This document shows positions 29,256 to 37,744 of a DNA stretch of 64,000 nt, piece by piece; position 1 is the first letter of the stretch; the number at the start of each line of letters is the position of its first letter. Position numbers and translations under genes: made by a program. The DNA is from Candidatus Competibacteraceae bacterium (GTDB lineage Bacteria > Bacteroidota > Bacteroidia > CAIKAF01). The DNA lies in the NCBI GenBank assembly GCA_014879445.1, contig JACSSC010000024.1:1-64000 (forward strand), in the 5' to 3' direction. Below the pieces are notes generated by a model that did not search any database, had not been told where the DNA came from, and was given only the letters and a program-made list of their open reading frames with translations.

Positions 29256-29292
29256 TATCTCGTATCTTTCAATATGCGAAATACATGAGATA
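29256..29292 (+). promoter_or_regulatory. imperfect hairpin between rpoC and the GNAT gene
   Basis: TATCTC (29256-29261) pairs with GAGATA (29287-29292), and TTTC (29267-29270) with GAAA (29278-29281), forming an interrupted stem that ends on the first base of the downstream ATG. No T-run follows. It may be an mRNA 3'-end or a structure hiding the start codon. Confidence 0.3.
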
Positions 29293-29852
29293 TGATTATG
29301 CCGCCAAATGATTCGGTTTTTTTTCCCGATTCTATTTCCACTTCAAGGTTGTTTTTAAGAACGATTGTTTCTGATGATTTACCGTATGTTTTTGAGGGAT
29401 TATCTCATCCACAGGTGATACGTTATTATGGCGTTTCCTATCAAACCATTGAGGATGTGCAGGCGCAAATGGATTTCTATCATCGTATCGAACAGCAACG
29501 AATCGGTAAATACTGGGCTATTTGTTCACTCAATCAACAACAGTTTTTCGGAGTAGCGGGAGTTAATAATTATCAAAAAGAGCAACAAAAAGCAGAACTA
29601 GGTTGCTGGTTTTTGCCTCAATTTCAGGGACGTGGTTTTATGAAAGAAGTTGTTCGTGCAATTTGTGATGTGGCTTTCAATACGATATGCTTACATCGTT
29701 TAGAAGGATTGGTTGAAACTGAAAACATCGCATGTATTAAGGCCCTTGAATCGCTGAACTTTACACATGAAGGTACGCTACGTGACTGTGAGTTTAAATA
29801 TGGGCGATATGTTTCTTTACATATTTATTCCTTGCTTAACGAGAATAAATGA
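29292..29852 (+). CDS. RimJ/RimL-type GNAT acetyltransferase
   Basis: A 186-residue acetyltransferase of the Acetyltransf_3 type, which acetylates N-termini or small amines. Recognisable parts are the start STSRLFLRTIVSDDLPYVFE, the acetyl-CoA loop GCWFLPQFQGRGFMKEVVRA and ETENIACIKALESLNFTHEG. It follows rpoC by 47 bases on the same strand and might be read through from it. Substrate unknown. Either ATG 29292 or 29298 can be the start. Confidence 0.85.
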   Translation: MIMPPNDSVFFPDSISTSRLFLRTIVSDDLPYVFEGLSHPQVIRYYGVSYQTIEDVQAQMDFYHRIEQQRIGKYWAICSLNQQQFFGVAGVNNYQKEQQKAELGCWFLPQFQGRGFMKEVVRAICDVAFNTICLHRLEGLVETENIACIKALESLNFTHEGTLRDCEFKYGRYVSLHIYSLLNENK

Positions 29853-29898
29853 TATGGAAAATAAGGTTAAAAAACTGACAATCCACAATTATATCTCA

Positions 29899-29926
29899 TT
29901 TGTGGCAGGATATATTTCTAACTTTG
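29899..29926 (+). promoter_or_regulatory. probable promoter of the DsbD-like gene
   Basis: TAACTTTG at 29919-29926 is an exact -7 match. TTTG at 29899-29902 lies 16 bases upstream, shorter than the usual spacer. The ATG is 29 bases past the -7 box. Confidence 0.5.
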
Positions 29927-29955
29927 TGAATTCATACCCGTAATTCGTACTAATT

Positions 29956-32028
29956 ATGATGAAACGCATTACACTTCTTTCCCTCTTTTATATGCTTCTG
30001 TTTTCAGCAGCAATTTCTCAAATCATGAATCCCATCAAATGGACGTATGATTATAAAGAATTATCGCAAACTGAAGGCGAATTGATTTTTACAGCACGTA
30101 TTGATGCCGGTTGGCATTTGTATTCGCAAGAAAATCCACCTTATCCACTAGCTTTCGAATTTGACAAGAGCAGTTATTATGAACGAATAGGAAAAGTAAT
30201 TGAACCCAAACCTAAAAAATTGAATGATGAATATTTAGGTCCTGTTGCCTATTTTGAATCTGCAAAGGTTGTTTTTCAACAAAAATTCAAACGGATAAGT
30301 AATTCTGCATTTAAGGTTACTGGAATATTATATGGACAAGCATGCATGGATGATGGGGTTTGCATTCCGGTTGAGGAAAAATTCAGCTTTTCCATAGCAT
30401 CTACACAAGGTGAAGTATTACCACCTGATACAGGGTCAACGGCTGATCTTTTTATTGATTCTGACGGAGATTCAATTCCTGACCACTTGGATAAATGCCC
30501 TGATGTGCCTGGATTGTCTGAGTACGATGGCTGTAATGAAAATGTTGCTATTATCACTTCTGAAGGTCCTGAAATGTTGAGTGACGATGCTATTGCTTCA
30601 CTTGAGCCAGCTTGTGGTACAGGTAAAACCAACACAACAGCCCTATCATTTTGGGGTATTTTTATTGCCGGATTTTTAGGTGGCCTGTTTGCCTTGCTTA
30701 CACCTTGCGTCTTTCCCATGATACCGCTAACTGTTAGTTTTTTCACAAAACAAAGTAAGAATAAGGCAAAAGGTATTTCAAATGCAATTACTTATGCATT
30801 GTCTATCATCATTATTTATACAGCACTTGGATTTTTAGTAACAAAAATTGCAGGACCCGCTGCGTTAAATAGTATGGCGAGCAGCGCATTTTGGAATATG
30901 CTGTTCTTCGTCATCTTTGTTGTATTTGCTGCATCATTTTTAGGTGCTTTTGAAATTACATTGCCAAGCCGTTTTGTTAATGCGGTAGATAAAGGATCGA
31001 ACAAAGGAGGTTTGATTGGAATTTTCTTCATGGCTTTTACCCTTTCGTTGGTTTCATTTAGTTGTACAGGCCCCATTATAGGAACATTGCTTGTTGAGGC
31101 CGCTGTGAGTGGTAGTAATGCAGGTCCATTAGTGGGTATGTTCGGATTCTCGCTTGCATTGGCTTTACCTTTTGCTTTGTTTGCCATGTTTCCTGGGTGG
31201 CTAAATTCTTTACCCAAATCAGGAGGATGGTTGAATACCGTAAAAGTTACTTTGGGCTTTTTGGAGTTGGCTTTGGCGCTCAAGTTTTTCTCTGTTGTAG
31301 ATATGGCATATCACTGGGGCATCCTAAAGCGTGAAATTTTTATTGCGCTATGGATTATCATTTTTGGATTGCTTGGATTGTATTTATTAGGCACTTTTCG
31401 ATTGTCGCATGACGATGAAGGAAAACCTAAGCTTTCTGTTATGCGACTTAGCTTCGCTCTAATTTCGTTAGGGTTCTCGATGTATATGGTGCCAGGGCTT
31501 TTTGGCGCGCCGGTAAAATTGCTTAGCGGATTAGCCCCTCCATCAAATTATCGCGAATGGAACCCAACCGAATGTCCGCATGGGCTTGATTGTACACATG
31601 ATTATGATGAGGGTATGCGCTGGGCACGTCGGGATAATAAACCTGTATTAATTGATTTTACGGGATACGCTTGTGTGAATTGTCGAAAAATGGAAGATAA
31701 TGTATGGTCAGATAGCCGTATTCTGAAAAAATTACAGAATGATTATATTGTTATTTCATTGTATGTTGACGACAAATCACCATTGCCTCAAGGCGCACAA
31801 GTTAAATCATTCCGCACCGGAGAAATGCTAAAAACTTACGGAGCTAAATGGAGCGATTTTCAGGCATACTTCTTTAAAGCCAATACTCAGCCACAGTATG
31901 TATTGCTTGACCCATCCGGCAAACTTCTCGCTGCCCCTAGAAGCTATACGCCTGATATTGTAGAATATGATGCGTTCTTACAGGAGGGGCTTTGCCGATT
32001 TAATACTCGATATGGTAAGGTTAGATAA
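29956..32028 (+). CDS. dsbD: thiol:disulfide interchange protein, DsbD family, with TSP3-like linker
   Basis: DsbD passes electrons from cytoplasmic thioredoxin across the inner membrane to periplasmic thiol proteins. Order in the 690-residue protein: signal peptide (1-21), periplasmic DsbDalpha-like domain with the redox pair C130/C136 (YGQACMDDGVCIP), a calcium-binding-like thrombospondin type 3 repeat at about 167-187 (DSDGDSIPDHLDKCPDVPG), eight-helix transmembrane domain with the conserved C251 (LTPCVFPMIPL) and C370 (SFSCTGPIIG), and a C-terminal thioredoxin domain with C573-V-N-C576. All six catalytic cysteines are present. The linker repeat is unusual for DsbD; such repeats are normal in OmpA-like proteins. 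Confidence 0.92.
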   Translation: MMKRITLLSLFYMLLFSAAISQIMNPIKWTYDYKELSQTEGELIFTARIDAGWHLYSQENPPYPLAFEFDKSSYYERIGKVIEPKPKKLNDEYLGPVAYFESAKVVFQQKFKRISNSAFKVTGILYGQACMDDGVCIPVEEKFSFSIASTQGEVLPPDTGSTADLFIDSDGDSIPDHLDKCPDVPGLSEYDGCNENVAIITSEGPEMLSDDAIASLEPACGTGKTNTTALSFWGIFIAGFLGGLFALLTPCVFPMIPLTVSFFTKQSKNKAKGISNAITYALSIIIIYTALGFLVTKIAGPAALNSMASSAFWNMLFFVIFVVFAASFLGAFEITLPSRFVNAVDKGSNKGGLIGIFFMAFTLSLVSFSCTGPIIGTLLVEAAVSGSNAGPLVGMFGFSLALALPFALFAMFPGWLNSLPKSGGWLNTVKVTLGFLELALALKFFSVVDMAYHWGILKREIFIALWIIIFGLLGLYLLGTFRLSHDDEGKPKLSVMRLSFALISLGFSMYMVPGLFGAPVKLLSGLAPPSNYREWNPTECPHGLDCTHDYDEGMRWARRDNKPVLIDFTGYACVNCRKMEDNVWSDSRILKKLQNDYIVISLYVDDKSPLPQGAQVKSFRTGEMLKTYGAKWSDFQAYFFKANTQPQYVLLDPSGKLLAAPRSYTPDIVEYDAFLQEGLCRFNTRYGKVR

Positions 32029-32066
32029 GTATTGTTCTGATACTTTATCTTAATCTTTTATCTTGC

Positions 32067-32486
32067 TTAGCGTGGGTCGTATAACGTAAGAATTTTAGAA
32101 GTTAATTTATACCCTAATGCATTATAGGCATCTATACGATAATAGCCAGATGATTGAAAAGTAACCTTCTTTCCTGCCCATGTCCACCCTTTTTCAAAAT
32201 TAAGATATTCACTATTCTGAAAAGTATAATTGCCGTTACGTCCTCCATTGCTTTTGAATATGCGTAGTTCAATATTCCCTTTTGATTGCTCATAACCAAA
32301 ATCTAAGAAGATATACAAGTAATCAGGATTTGTTCCCATATAAAATGCTTCATCAAGACCTACTGGCTGAAAATCTTCATCTACGCCCGATGAAAAATAA
32401 ATGGATTGTGAAGTACTATCGGTAGGCATTATAAAAGTCAAACATAGCATAAGCTGCAAGGACAATATAAATTTAAAATTTTTCAT
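32067..32486 (-). CDS. secreted protein of unknown function
   Basis: A 139-residue protein that I do not recognise. A signal peptide is clear (LQLMLCLTFIMPTDSTSQS, residues 9-27). The remaining 110 residues are beta-rich and aromatic, with alternating hydrophobic stretches (YLYIFLDFGYEQ, GYYRIDAYNALGYKL), compatible with one small beta-sandwich domain. It has no lipobox and no sorting domain, so it is probably periplasmic or secreted by another route. It converges on the DsbD-like gene, 38 bases away. Confidence 0.65.
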   Translation of the reverse strand: MKNFKFILSLQLMLCLTFIMPTDSTSQSIYFSSGVDEDFQPVGLDEAFYMGTNPDYLYIFLDFGYEQSKGNIELRIFKSNGGRNGNYTFQNSEYLNFEKGWTWAGKKVTFQSSGYYRIDAYNALGYKLTSKILTLYDPR

Positions 32487-32664
32487 ATGTTCTGAGTTTT
32501 AGATTAATACAATTGAAGTGAACTAATTTTATAGAATCAAATTATGAACCAAATTCAATAAGGCATTTTCCGTATTATTATTTGAAGGATTGACAATGAA
32601 TCAGGTTAAATCTATTCTAAAAAATGTATATTTTGCTCAATATTTGGGTTAAATAGTATTAAAC

Positions 32665-32697
32665 TTGTAATGAATTAAGACATCGGTTATACATTTG
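32665..32697 (+). promoter_or_regulatory. promoter of the ABC permease gene, leaderless geometry
   Basis: TTG at 32665-32667 and TACATTTG at 32690-32697 are 22 bases apart. The -7 box ends only four bases before the ATG at 32702, so transcription should start at or within a base or two of the start codon. Confidence 0.6.
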
Positions 32698-32701
32698 AAG
32701 C

Positions 32702-33940
32702 ATGAACAAGGTACTGAGAGAAAATCTTACCATCGCATGGCGTTCGATACAGGGTCAGCTTTTGCGAACTATACTTACCATTTTGATTATTGCATTTGGT
32801 ATTATGTCGCTCGTTGGAATGCTTACAGCCATAGATGTATTAAAACAAAGTATAAATGAGAATTTTTCATTTTTGGGTGCCAATACTTTTGCGATCAAGA
32901 ATCGCGGTATGAAAATTCAGTTTGGAAGAGGCGGACAGCGACCAAAGAAACATCAAGAAATTTCATATGACCAAGCCCTTCGATTTAAAGAGGCGTATGA
33001 GTTTCCTGCAGTTATTAGCATCTCTGCCAATGCCACTTCAACCGGTGTACTGAAATATGGTTCCAAAAAAACACATCCCAATATACCTGTTGTAGGCGCT
33101 GATGAAGATTATCTGATTGCTGGAGGGTTTGAGATAGCAGATGGTCGTAACTTTACAACTGACGAAGTACATAGCGGTGCACCTGTAGTTATAATTGGGT
33201 CTGAAATCAAAAGCAATTTTTTTGGAAATAATCCAGCAGAGGGTGAAAGTATTTGGATAGGATCCAAACGATATACCATTATTGGTACACTTCAGGAAAA
33301 AGGCGCAGGGTTAGGTATGGGCAACGATAGAATAGCAATTATTTCGATCAATAATCTTCGAACAAATTATAAAAAAGCGAATACGTCTTTCTCAATTACA
33401 GTGAAATGTGAAAGCGCTCATATGATGGACAATGCGGTTGGAGAGGCAACAGGTTTGTTTCGTATTATTCGCAAAGATCCTTTAGGCAAAGAAGAATCGT
33501 TTGATATTGAAAAAAGCGATAGTTTAATCAACGAATTATTGGGTATGACACAATATATATCTATGGGATCTATTGTCATTGCCCTTATTACACTTCTTGG
33601 TGCCTTGATTGGTCTTTTAAATATTATGCTGGTTTCGGTAACCGAACGTACTCGTGAAATCGGTGTCAGAAAAGCCATTGGAGCAACACGTTCTTCAATC
33701 GCCTACCAATTCCTTATTGAAGCTGTTCTCATTTGCCAATTGGGAGGTTTTTTGGGTGTGCTGCTAGGAATTTTGATTGGGAATAGTATGACCGCCATTA
33801 TCGGCGGTTCGTTTGTTGTCCCATGGAACTGGATGATTGTTTCCGTAATCGTATGTTTTGTTGTGGGGGTAGCTTCTGGGCTTTATCCTGCACTTAAGGC
33901 ATCTCGCCTTGATCCGGTAGAGTCGCTTAGATACGAGTAA
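32702..33940 (+). CDS. ABC transporter permease, MacB/FtsX family
   Basis: A 412-residue inner-membrane protein with one N-terminal helix (about 22-44), a large periplasmic MacB-type core domain, and three C-terminal helices beginning about residue 280. The FtsX-domain signature VSVTERTREIGVRKAIGATR and the ending YPALKASRLDPVESLRYE identify the MacB-like mechanotransmission family. Such permeases drive lipoprotein, peptide or drug export together with a LolD/MacB-type ATPase. No ATPase or membrane-fusion gene is adjacent, so its partner must be elsewhere. The TonB receptor gene follows 103 bases later. Confidence 0.9.
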   Translation: MNKVLRENLTIAWRSIQGQLLRTILTILIIAFGIMSLVGMLTAIDVLKQSINENFSFLGANTFAIKNRGMKIQFGRGGQRPKKHQEISYDQALRFKEAYEFPAVISISANATSTGVLKYGSKKTHPNIPVVGADEDYLIAGGFEIADGRNFTTDEVHSGAPVVIIGSEIKSNFFGNNPAEGESIWIGSKRYTIIGTLQEKGAGLGMGNDRIAIISINNLRTNYKKANTSFSITVKCESAHMMDNAVGEATGLFRIIRKDPLGKEESFDIEKSDSLINELLGMTQYISMGSIVIALITLLGALIGLLNIMLVSVTERTREIGVRKAIGATRSSIAYQFLIEAVLICQLGGFLGVLLGILIGNSMTAIIGGSFVVPWNWMIVSVIVCFVVGVASGLYPALKASRLDPVESLRYE

Positions 33941-34043
33941 TTCAAATTAAGTTTTTTTATTTTTCACCTTTTTAGGGTATTGTTTGTGCCTTATGCTATT
34001 TCTAACATTGTGGCGTAATTAGAACTATTCTAAATAACATTAT

Positions 34044-36227
34044 ATGAAAGTCAGCAAATATGTAGCTATTCTATACGTAATTATTAATGGTACGATACTT
34101 ACATTCTCGCAGAATACTGAAATCAAGGATGATAGTTTGAAGTCGGGTGGAGAAATACCTGTATTTAGTTTAATAGGTGAAAATCGAGACGGGCTTATTT
34201 CGCATTTGCCTGGAGCCGCCACTCATATAGATGCAGAAGAACTTAGAAGGTTAAGTCCGTTAACAGGCAATGAAGCATTACGCAGAGTAGCCGGCATAAA
34301 TGTTATTGATGAAGAGGGAGCAGGCATGAGAATGAATGTAGGCATTCGAGGAACAGACCCCGATAGAAGCAGAAGTATATTGATACTAGAAGATGGAATT
34401 CCAGTATCTATTAATCCATATGGTGAGAATGAGCTATATTATACGCCAATTATTGATCGGATGGAAGGGATTGAAGTGTTGAAGGGAAGTGGACAAATCC
34501 TTTATGGACCACAAACCATCGGAGGCATTATCAATTATATCACAGCGCCTCCCCCTGATAAATTATCAGTAAAAGTAAAGTTTATGGGAGGAAGAGGAAC
34601 ATTTATGAATGGATTGGTAAGTGTTGGAACTACTTACAAAAAATCAGGTTTTTCGTTAACATATCTTAGAAAGCAGGCCGAAAATTTGGGCGCAACATGG
34701 TTTCGTATCAATGATATATCAGGCAAGTGGACCCTGCAATTGAGCCCCAAGTCGAGTATTTCAACCAAGGTTGGATACTACGATGAAAATTCAAATGCCA
34801 CATATGTGGGTTTAACTCAGCGTATGTATGAATCAGGCGATTTAGATTTTGTTCAAATTGCACCTTACGATCTTCTTTATGTACAGCGCATATCAGGTAG
34901 CATACATCATGAGCATAAGTTTAATAAGCAATATGCATTTGCTCAAACAATATTTGGCTACACCACTACACGCTTATGGCAAAGACAAGATTTTACCTAT
35001 TCGCCCTCACCGGCGGCAATACAAGTATGGGGTGATACAACGATTAGCGGTGGTGCATTATATATGCTCAACAGCAATGCACATCAAGATCGTCGCTTTT
35101 TGGTTGCAGGTTATGAAGCGCGATTTTCAGCCAAACATCAGATAGCATCGAAGATGTCGAATCAGCTTGATGCAGGCGCTCGTTTTATGTATGAAAAGGC
35201 GGATGAAGAATTGATAAAAGGCAGTAAGGCAGACGCACCTTCAGGTTCACTTCAGAATAAAGAACTCAGACGGGGATATGCAGTTTCGTTATTTCTTCAA
35301 GATAAGTTTTATTTTCACCCTAATTTGCATATCACAGCTGGTGTCAGAGGTGAGTTTTATTGGTTTGAGAGGGAAATATTACGACGTAATAATATAGATA
35401 CTCATTATACCAATTCCAATTTTATCGCACAAATAATACCTGGTATAGGTTTGGGTTATAATCTTATTAATAAAGCACAATTTTTTGCCGGTGTTCACCG
35501 AGGTTTTGCACCTCCCCGTGTCAAAGATGCGATATCAGGTTCTGGAGAGGTATATAATCTGGAAGCAGAACAAAGTTGGAATACTGAATTGGGTATGCGG
35601 ATTAATCATAATAACTGGTTTCATGCAGAAGTTACAGGGTTCTTTACGGATTTTAGCAATCAAATTATTCCGGTTAGTCAGTCATCAGGAGGCGTTGGCT
35701 CGGGTTACGTTAATGGTGGTGCTACGCGACACTTAGGCGTCGAAATTGCGGTTAGATTTGATATTGCGCCCATCATTAAGCTAAAGAATTATATGTTGGC
35801 TTTCGATGCTTCATTTACCTATTGTGATGCAAGATTTCGAACCGATCGATTTTTGGTGCAAGGAGCTGATACTGTAAATGTGTATGGCAATCGGTTGCCT
35901 TATGCCCCCCCCATCACACTGTCAGCGGCATTTACTTTTGAAACCCCTTTTGGCTTAGGTGCTCGATTCAATGGATATTATTCGGCCTTCCAATATACAG
36001 ATCCGATAAACAGCGAAACAGCATCAGTTAATGGACGCTCAGGCAAAATGAATGACTATTTTTTATTGGATGGTTCCGTATATTATAAAGTACCAAAAAT
36101 CTTTACTACGTTCCGCCTCTCAGTCAAAAACATGAGTAATGAACGATACATTGCATCTCGACGACCACAGGGCATTCGGGTGGGGTTACCTTGGTTTATA
36201 GCAGGCGGTTTCGAGTTTTCATTCTAA
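34044..36227 (+). CDS. TonB-dependent outer-membrane receptor, FecA-like
   Basis: A 727-residue outer-membrane importer. It has a signal peptide (1-23), a plug domain (about 50-165) with SPLTGNEALRRVAGINVIDE, GIRGTDPDRSRSILILEDGI and IEVLKGSGQILYGPQTIGG, and a 22-strand beta barrel ending in aromatic F (WFIAGGFEFSF). The plug with PYGENELYYTPIIDRMEGIE resembles ferric dicitrate (FecA) receptors, so an iron chelate is the most likely cargo. It lacks the N-terminal CarboxypepD-like extension of SusC proteins and has no SusD partner; there is no adjacent anti-sigma pair. A weak promoter-like TAACATTG lies upstream. Confidence 0.9.
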   Translation: MKVSKYVAILYVIINGTILTFSQNTEIKDDSLKSGGEIPVFSLIGENRDGLISHLPGAATHIDAEELRRLSPLTGNEALRRVAGINVIDEEGAGMRMNVGIRGTDPDRSRSILILEDGIPVSINPYGENELYYTPIIDRMEGIEVLKGSGQILYGPQTIGGIINYITAPPPDKLSVKVKFMGGRGTFMNGLVSVGTTYKKSGFSLTYLRKQAENLGATWFRINDISGKWTLQLSPKSSISTKVGYYDENSNATYVGLTQRMYESGDLDFVQIAPYDLLYVQRISGSIHHEHKFNKQYAFAQTIFGYTTTRLWQRQDFTYSPSPAAIQVWGDTTISGGALYMLNSNAHQDRRFLVAGYEARFSAKHQIASKMSNQLDAGARFMYEKADEELIKGSKADAPSGSLQNKELRRGYAVSLFLQDKFYFHPNLHITAGVRGEFYWFEREILRRNNIDTHYTNSNFIAQIIPGIGLGYNLINKAQFFAGVHRGFAPPRVKDAISGSGEVYNLEAEQSWNTELGMRINHNNWFHAEVTGFFTDFSNQIIPVSQSSGGVGSGYVNGGATRHLGVEIAVRFDIAPIIKLKNYMLAFDASFTYCDARFRTDRFLVQGADTVNVYGNRLPYAPPITLSAAFTFETPFGLGARFNGYYSAFQYTDPINSETASVNGRSGKMNDYFLLDGSVYYKVPKIFTTFRLSVKNMSNERYIASRRPQGIRVGLPWFIAGGFEFSF

Positions 36228-36386
36228 ATTACTGGGGATATTGATTTCTTAAAAGTATTTGTGTGGGATTATGGGTTGACGTATAATTAGAACTTGTGAA
36301 AATATTTTTTTATCAATGCATGTATTTGATTGATAAATTTAGTTATTTTCGGCACGTAATAATTACTTTCAGAAAAAGAACGAAAT

Positions 36387-37673
36387 ATGTCAGAACAAGC
36401 AGAAATCATACTTGGGGGCGAATCATATAAGATGCCCGTTGTGGTTGGTACAGAAAATGAAAAAGCCATTGATATCAATAACCTACGCGCTGAAACGGGT
36501 TATATTACTCTTGATTCGGGTTATAAGAATACAGGTGCTACAGTTAGCTCCATTACTTTCCTCGATGGAGAAGAAGGCATACTGCGATATCGCGGATATC
36601 CGATTGAGCAATTAGCAGAACGCTCTGATTTCATTGAAGTGGCATATTTGCTCATCAATGGTGAATTGCCTACTAAAAAGCAATTAGATGATTTTTCTGA
36701 GGCCATCAAAATGCACACGCTGATACATGAAGATATGCGTCGTTTTTACAGCGCTTTCCCAACATTTGCTCACCCAATGGGTGTTGTTTCATCTGTTACC
36801 TGTGCTTTATCAACTTTTTACCCCGAATCACTAAACCCACATCGTGGAGAGGACAAGGTGAATTTGACCATGACGCGATTATTAGCCAAGTTCCCTACCA
36901 TTGCGGCCTGGGCTTATAAAAATTCTATTGGGCATCCTGTTGTCTATCCTAAAAACAAATTGGGTTATGTAGATAATTTCCTCAATATGATGTTCTCAAT
37001 GCCAACTGACGAATACGAGATTGATCCGGTAGTTGTGAATGCTTTGGATAAGTTACTTATACTTCATGCCGATCATGAGCAAAATTGTTCAACCTCTACT
37101 GTACGATTGGCAGGATCTTCGCAAGCCAATCTCTATTCTTCGATAGCAGCAGGCGTTACTGCCCTTTGGGGGCCACTACATGGAGGCGCAAATCAGGAAG
37201 TGATTGAAATGCTTGACCGTATTCGTGAAGATGGTGGCTCACTTGATAAATGGGTGGCTAAAGCTAAAGACAAAAATGACCCATTTCGTTTGATGGGATT
37301 CGGTCACAGGGTATATAAGAATTTTGACCCACGAGCTAAAATTATTAAAAAAGCATGTGATGATGTACTGAACCGATTAGGCATCAAAGACCCTGTATTG
37401 GAGATTGCCAAAAAACTTGAAGAAGTTGCGCTAAATGATGAATATTTTGTTGAGCGTAAGTTATATCCCAATGTAGATTTCTATTCAGGAATTATTTATA
37501 GAGCGATGGGCATTCCTAAAGATATGTTCACCGTTCTCTTTGCGGTGGGTCGTTTGCCCGGATGGATTGCACAATGGAAGGAAATGACGGCTAACAAAGA
37601 GCCAATTGGTCGTCCGCGACAGATTTATGTTGGACCTAAGGTTCGCGATTATGTGAACATTGCTGACAGATAA
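36387..37673 (+). CDS. gltA: citrate synthase
   Basis: Citrate synthase condenses oxaloacetate and acetyl-CoA to begin the TCA cycle. The 428-residue protein is of the Gram-negative type II length. Active-site stretches are LHADHEQNCSTSTVRLAGSS (first histidine), GPLHGGANQEVIEML (second histidine) and GFGHRVYKNFDPRA with the downstream catalytic aspartate in NVDFYSGIIYRAMGIP. A strong terminator follows. The gene is monocistronic. Confidence 0.97.
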   Translation: MSEQAEIILGGESYKMPVVVGTENEKAIDINNLRAETGYITLDSGYKNTGATVSSITFLDGEEGILRYRGYPIEQLAERSDFIEVAYLLINGELPTKKQLDDFSEAIKMHTLIHEDMRRFYSAFPTFAHPMGVVSSVTCALSTFYPESLNPHRGEDKVNLTMTRLLAKFPTIAAWAYKNSIGHPVVYPKNKLGYVDNFLNMMFSMPTDEYEIDPVVVNALDKLLILHADHEQNCSTSTVRLAGSSQANLYSSIAAGVTALWGPLHGGANQEVIEMLDRIREDGGSLDKWVAKAKDKNDPFRLMGFGHRVYKNFDPRAKIIKKACDDVLNRLGIKDPVLEIAKKLEEVALNDEYFVERKLYPNVDFYSGIIYRAMGIPKDMFTVLFAVGRLPGWIAQWKEMTANKEPIGRPRQIYVGPKVRDYVNIADR

Positions 37674-37699
37674 TCTAAGTATAATATTACATATCATTA

Positions 37700-37728
37700 A
37701 AGCAGGCGGTAAATCCGCCTGCTTTTTT
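37700..37728 (+). terminator. terminator after gltA
   Basis: AAGCAGGCGG (37700-37709) and its complement (37715-37724) form a perfect 10-bp stem with a five-base loop, followed by a T-run to 37728. A textbook intrinsic terminator. Confidence 0.9.
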
Positions 37729-37744
37729 CTTAAATACATAATGA

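Noticed and set aside
30276-31283. Two open frames of about 155 codons antisense to the DsbD-like gene
   Set aside because: They follow the membrane-domain codons of the opposite strand and show no independent features.
33941-34043. TAACATTG with TTTG 16 bases upstream as promoter of the TonB receptor
   Set aside because: One mismatch in the core of the -7 box and a short spacer; too weak to list as a feature.
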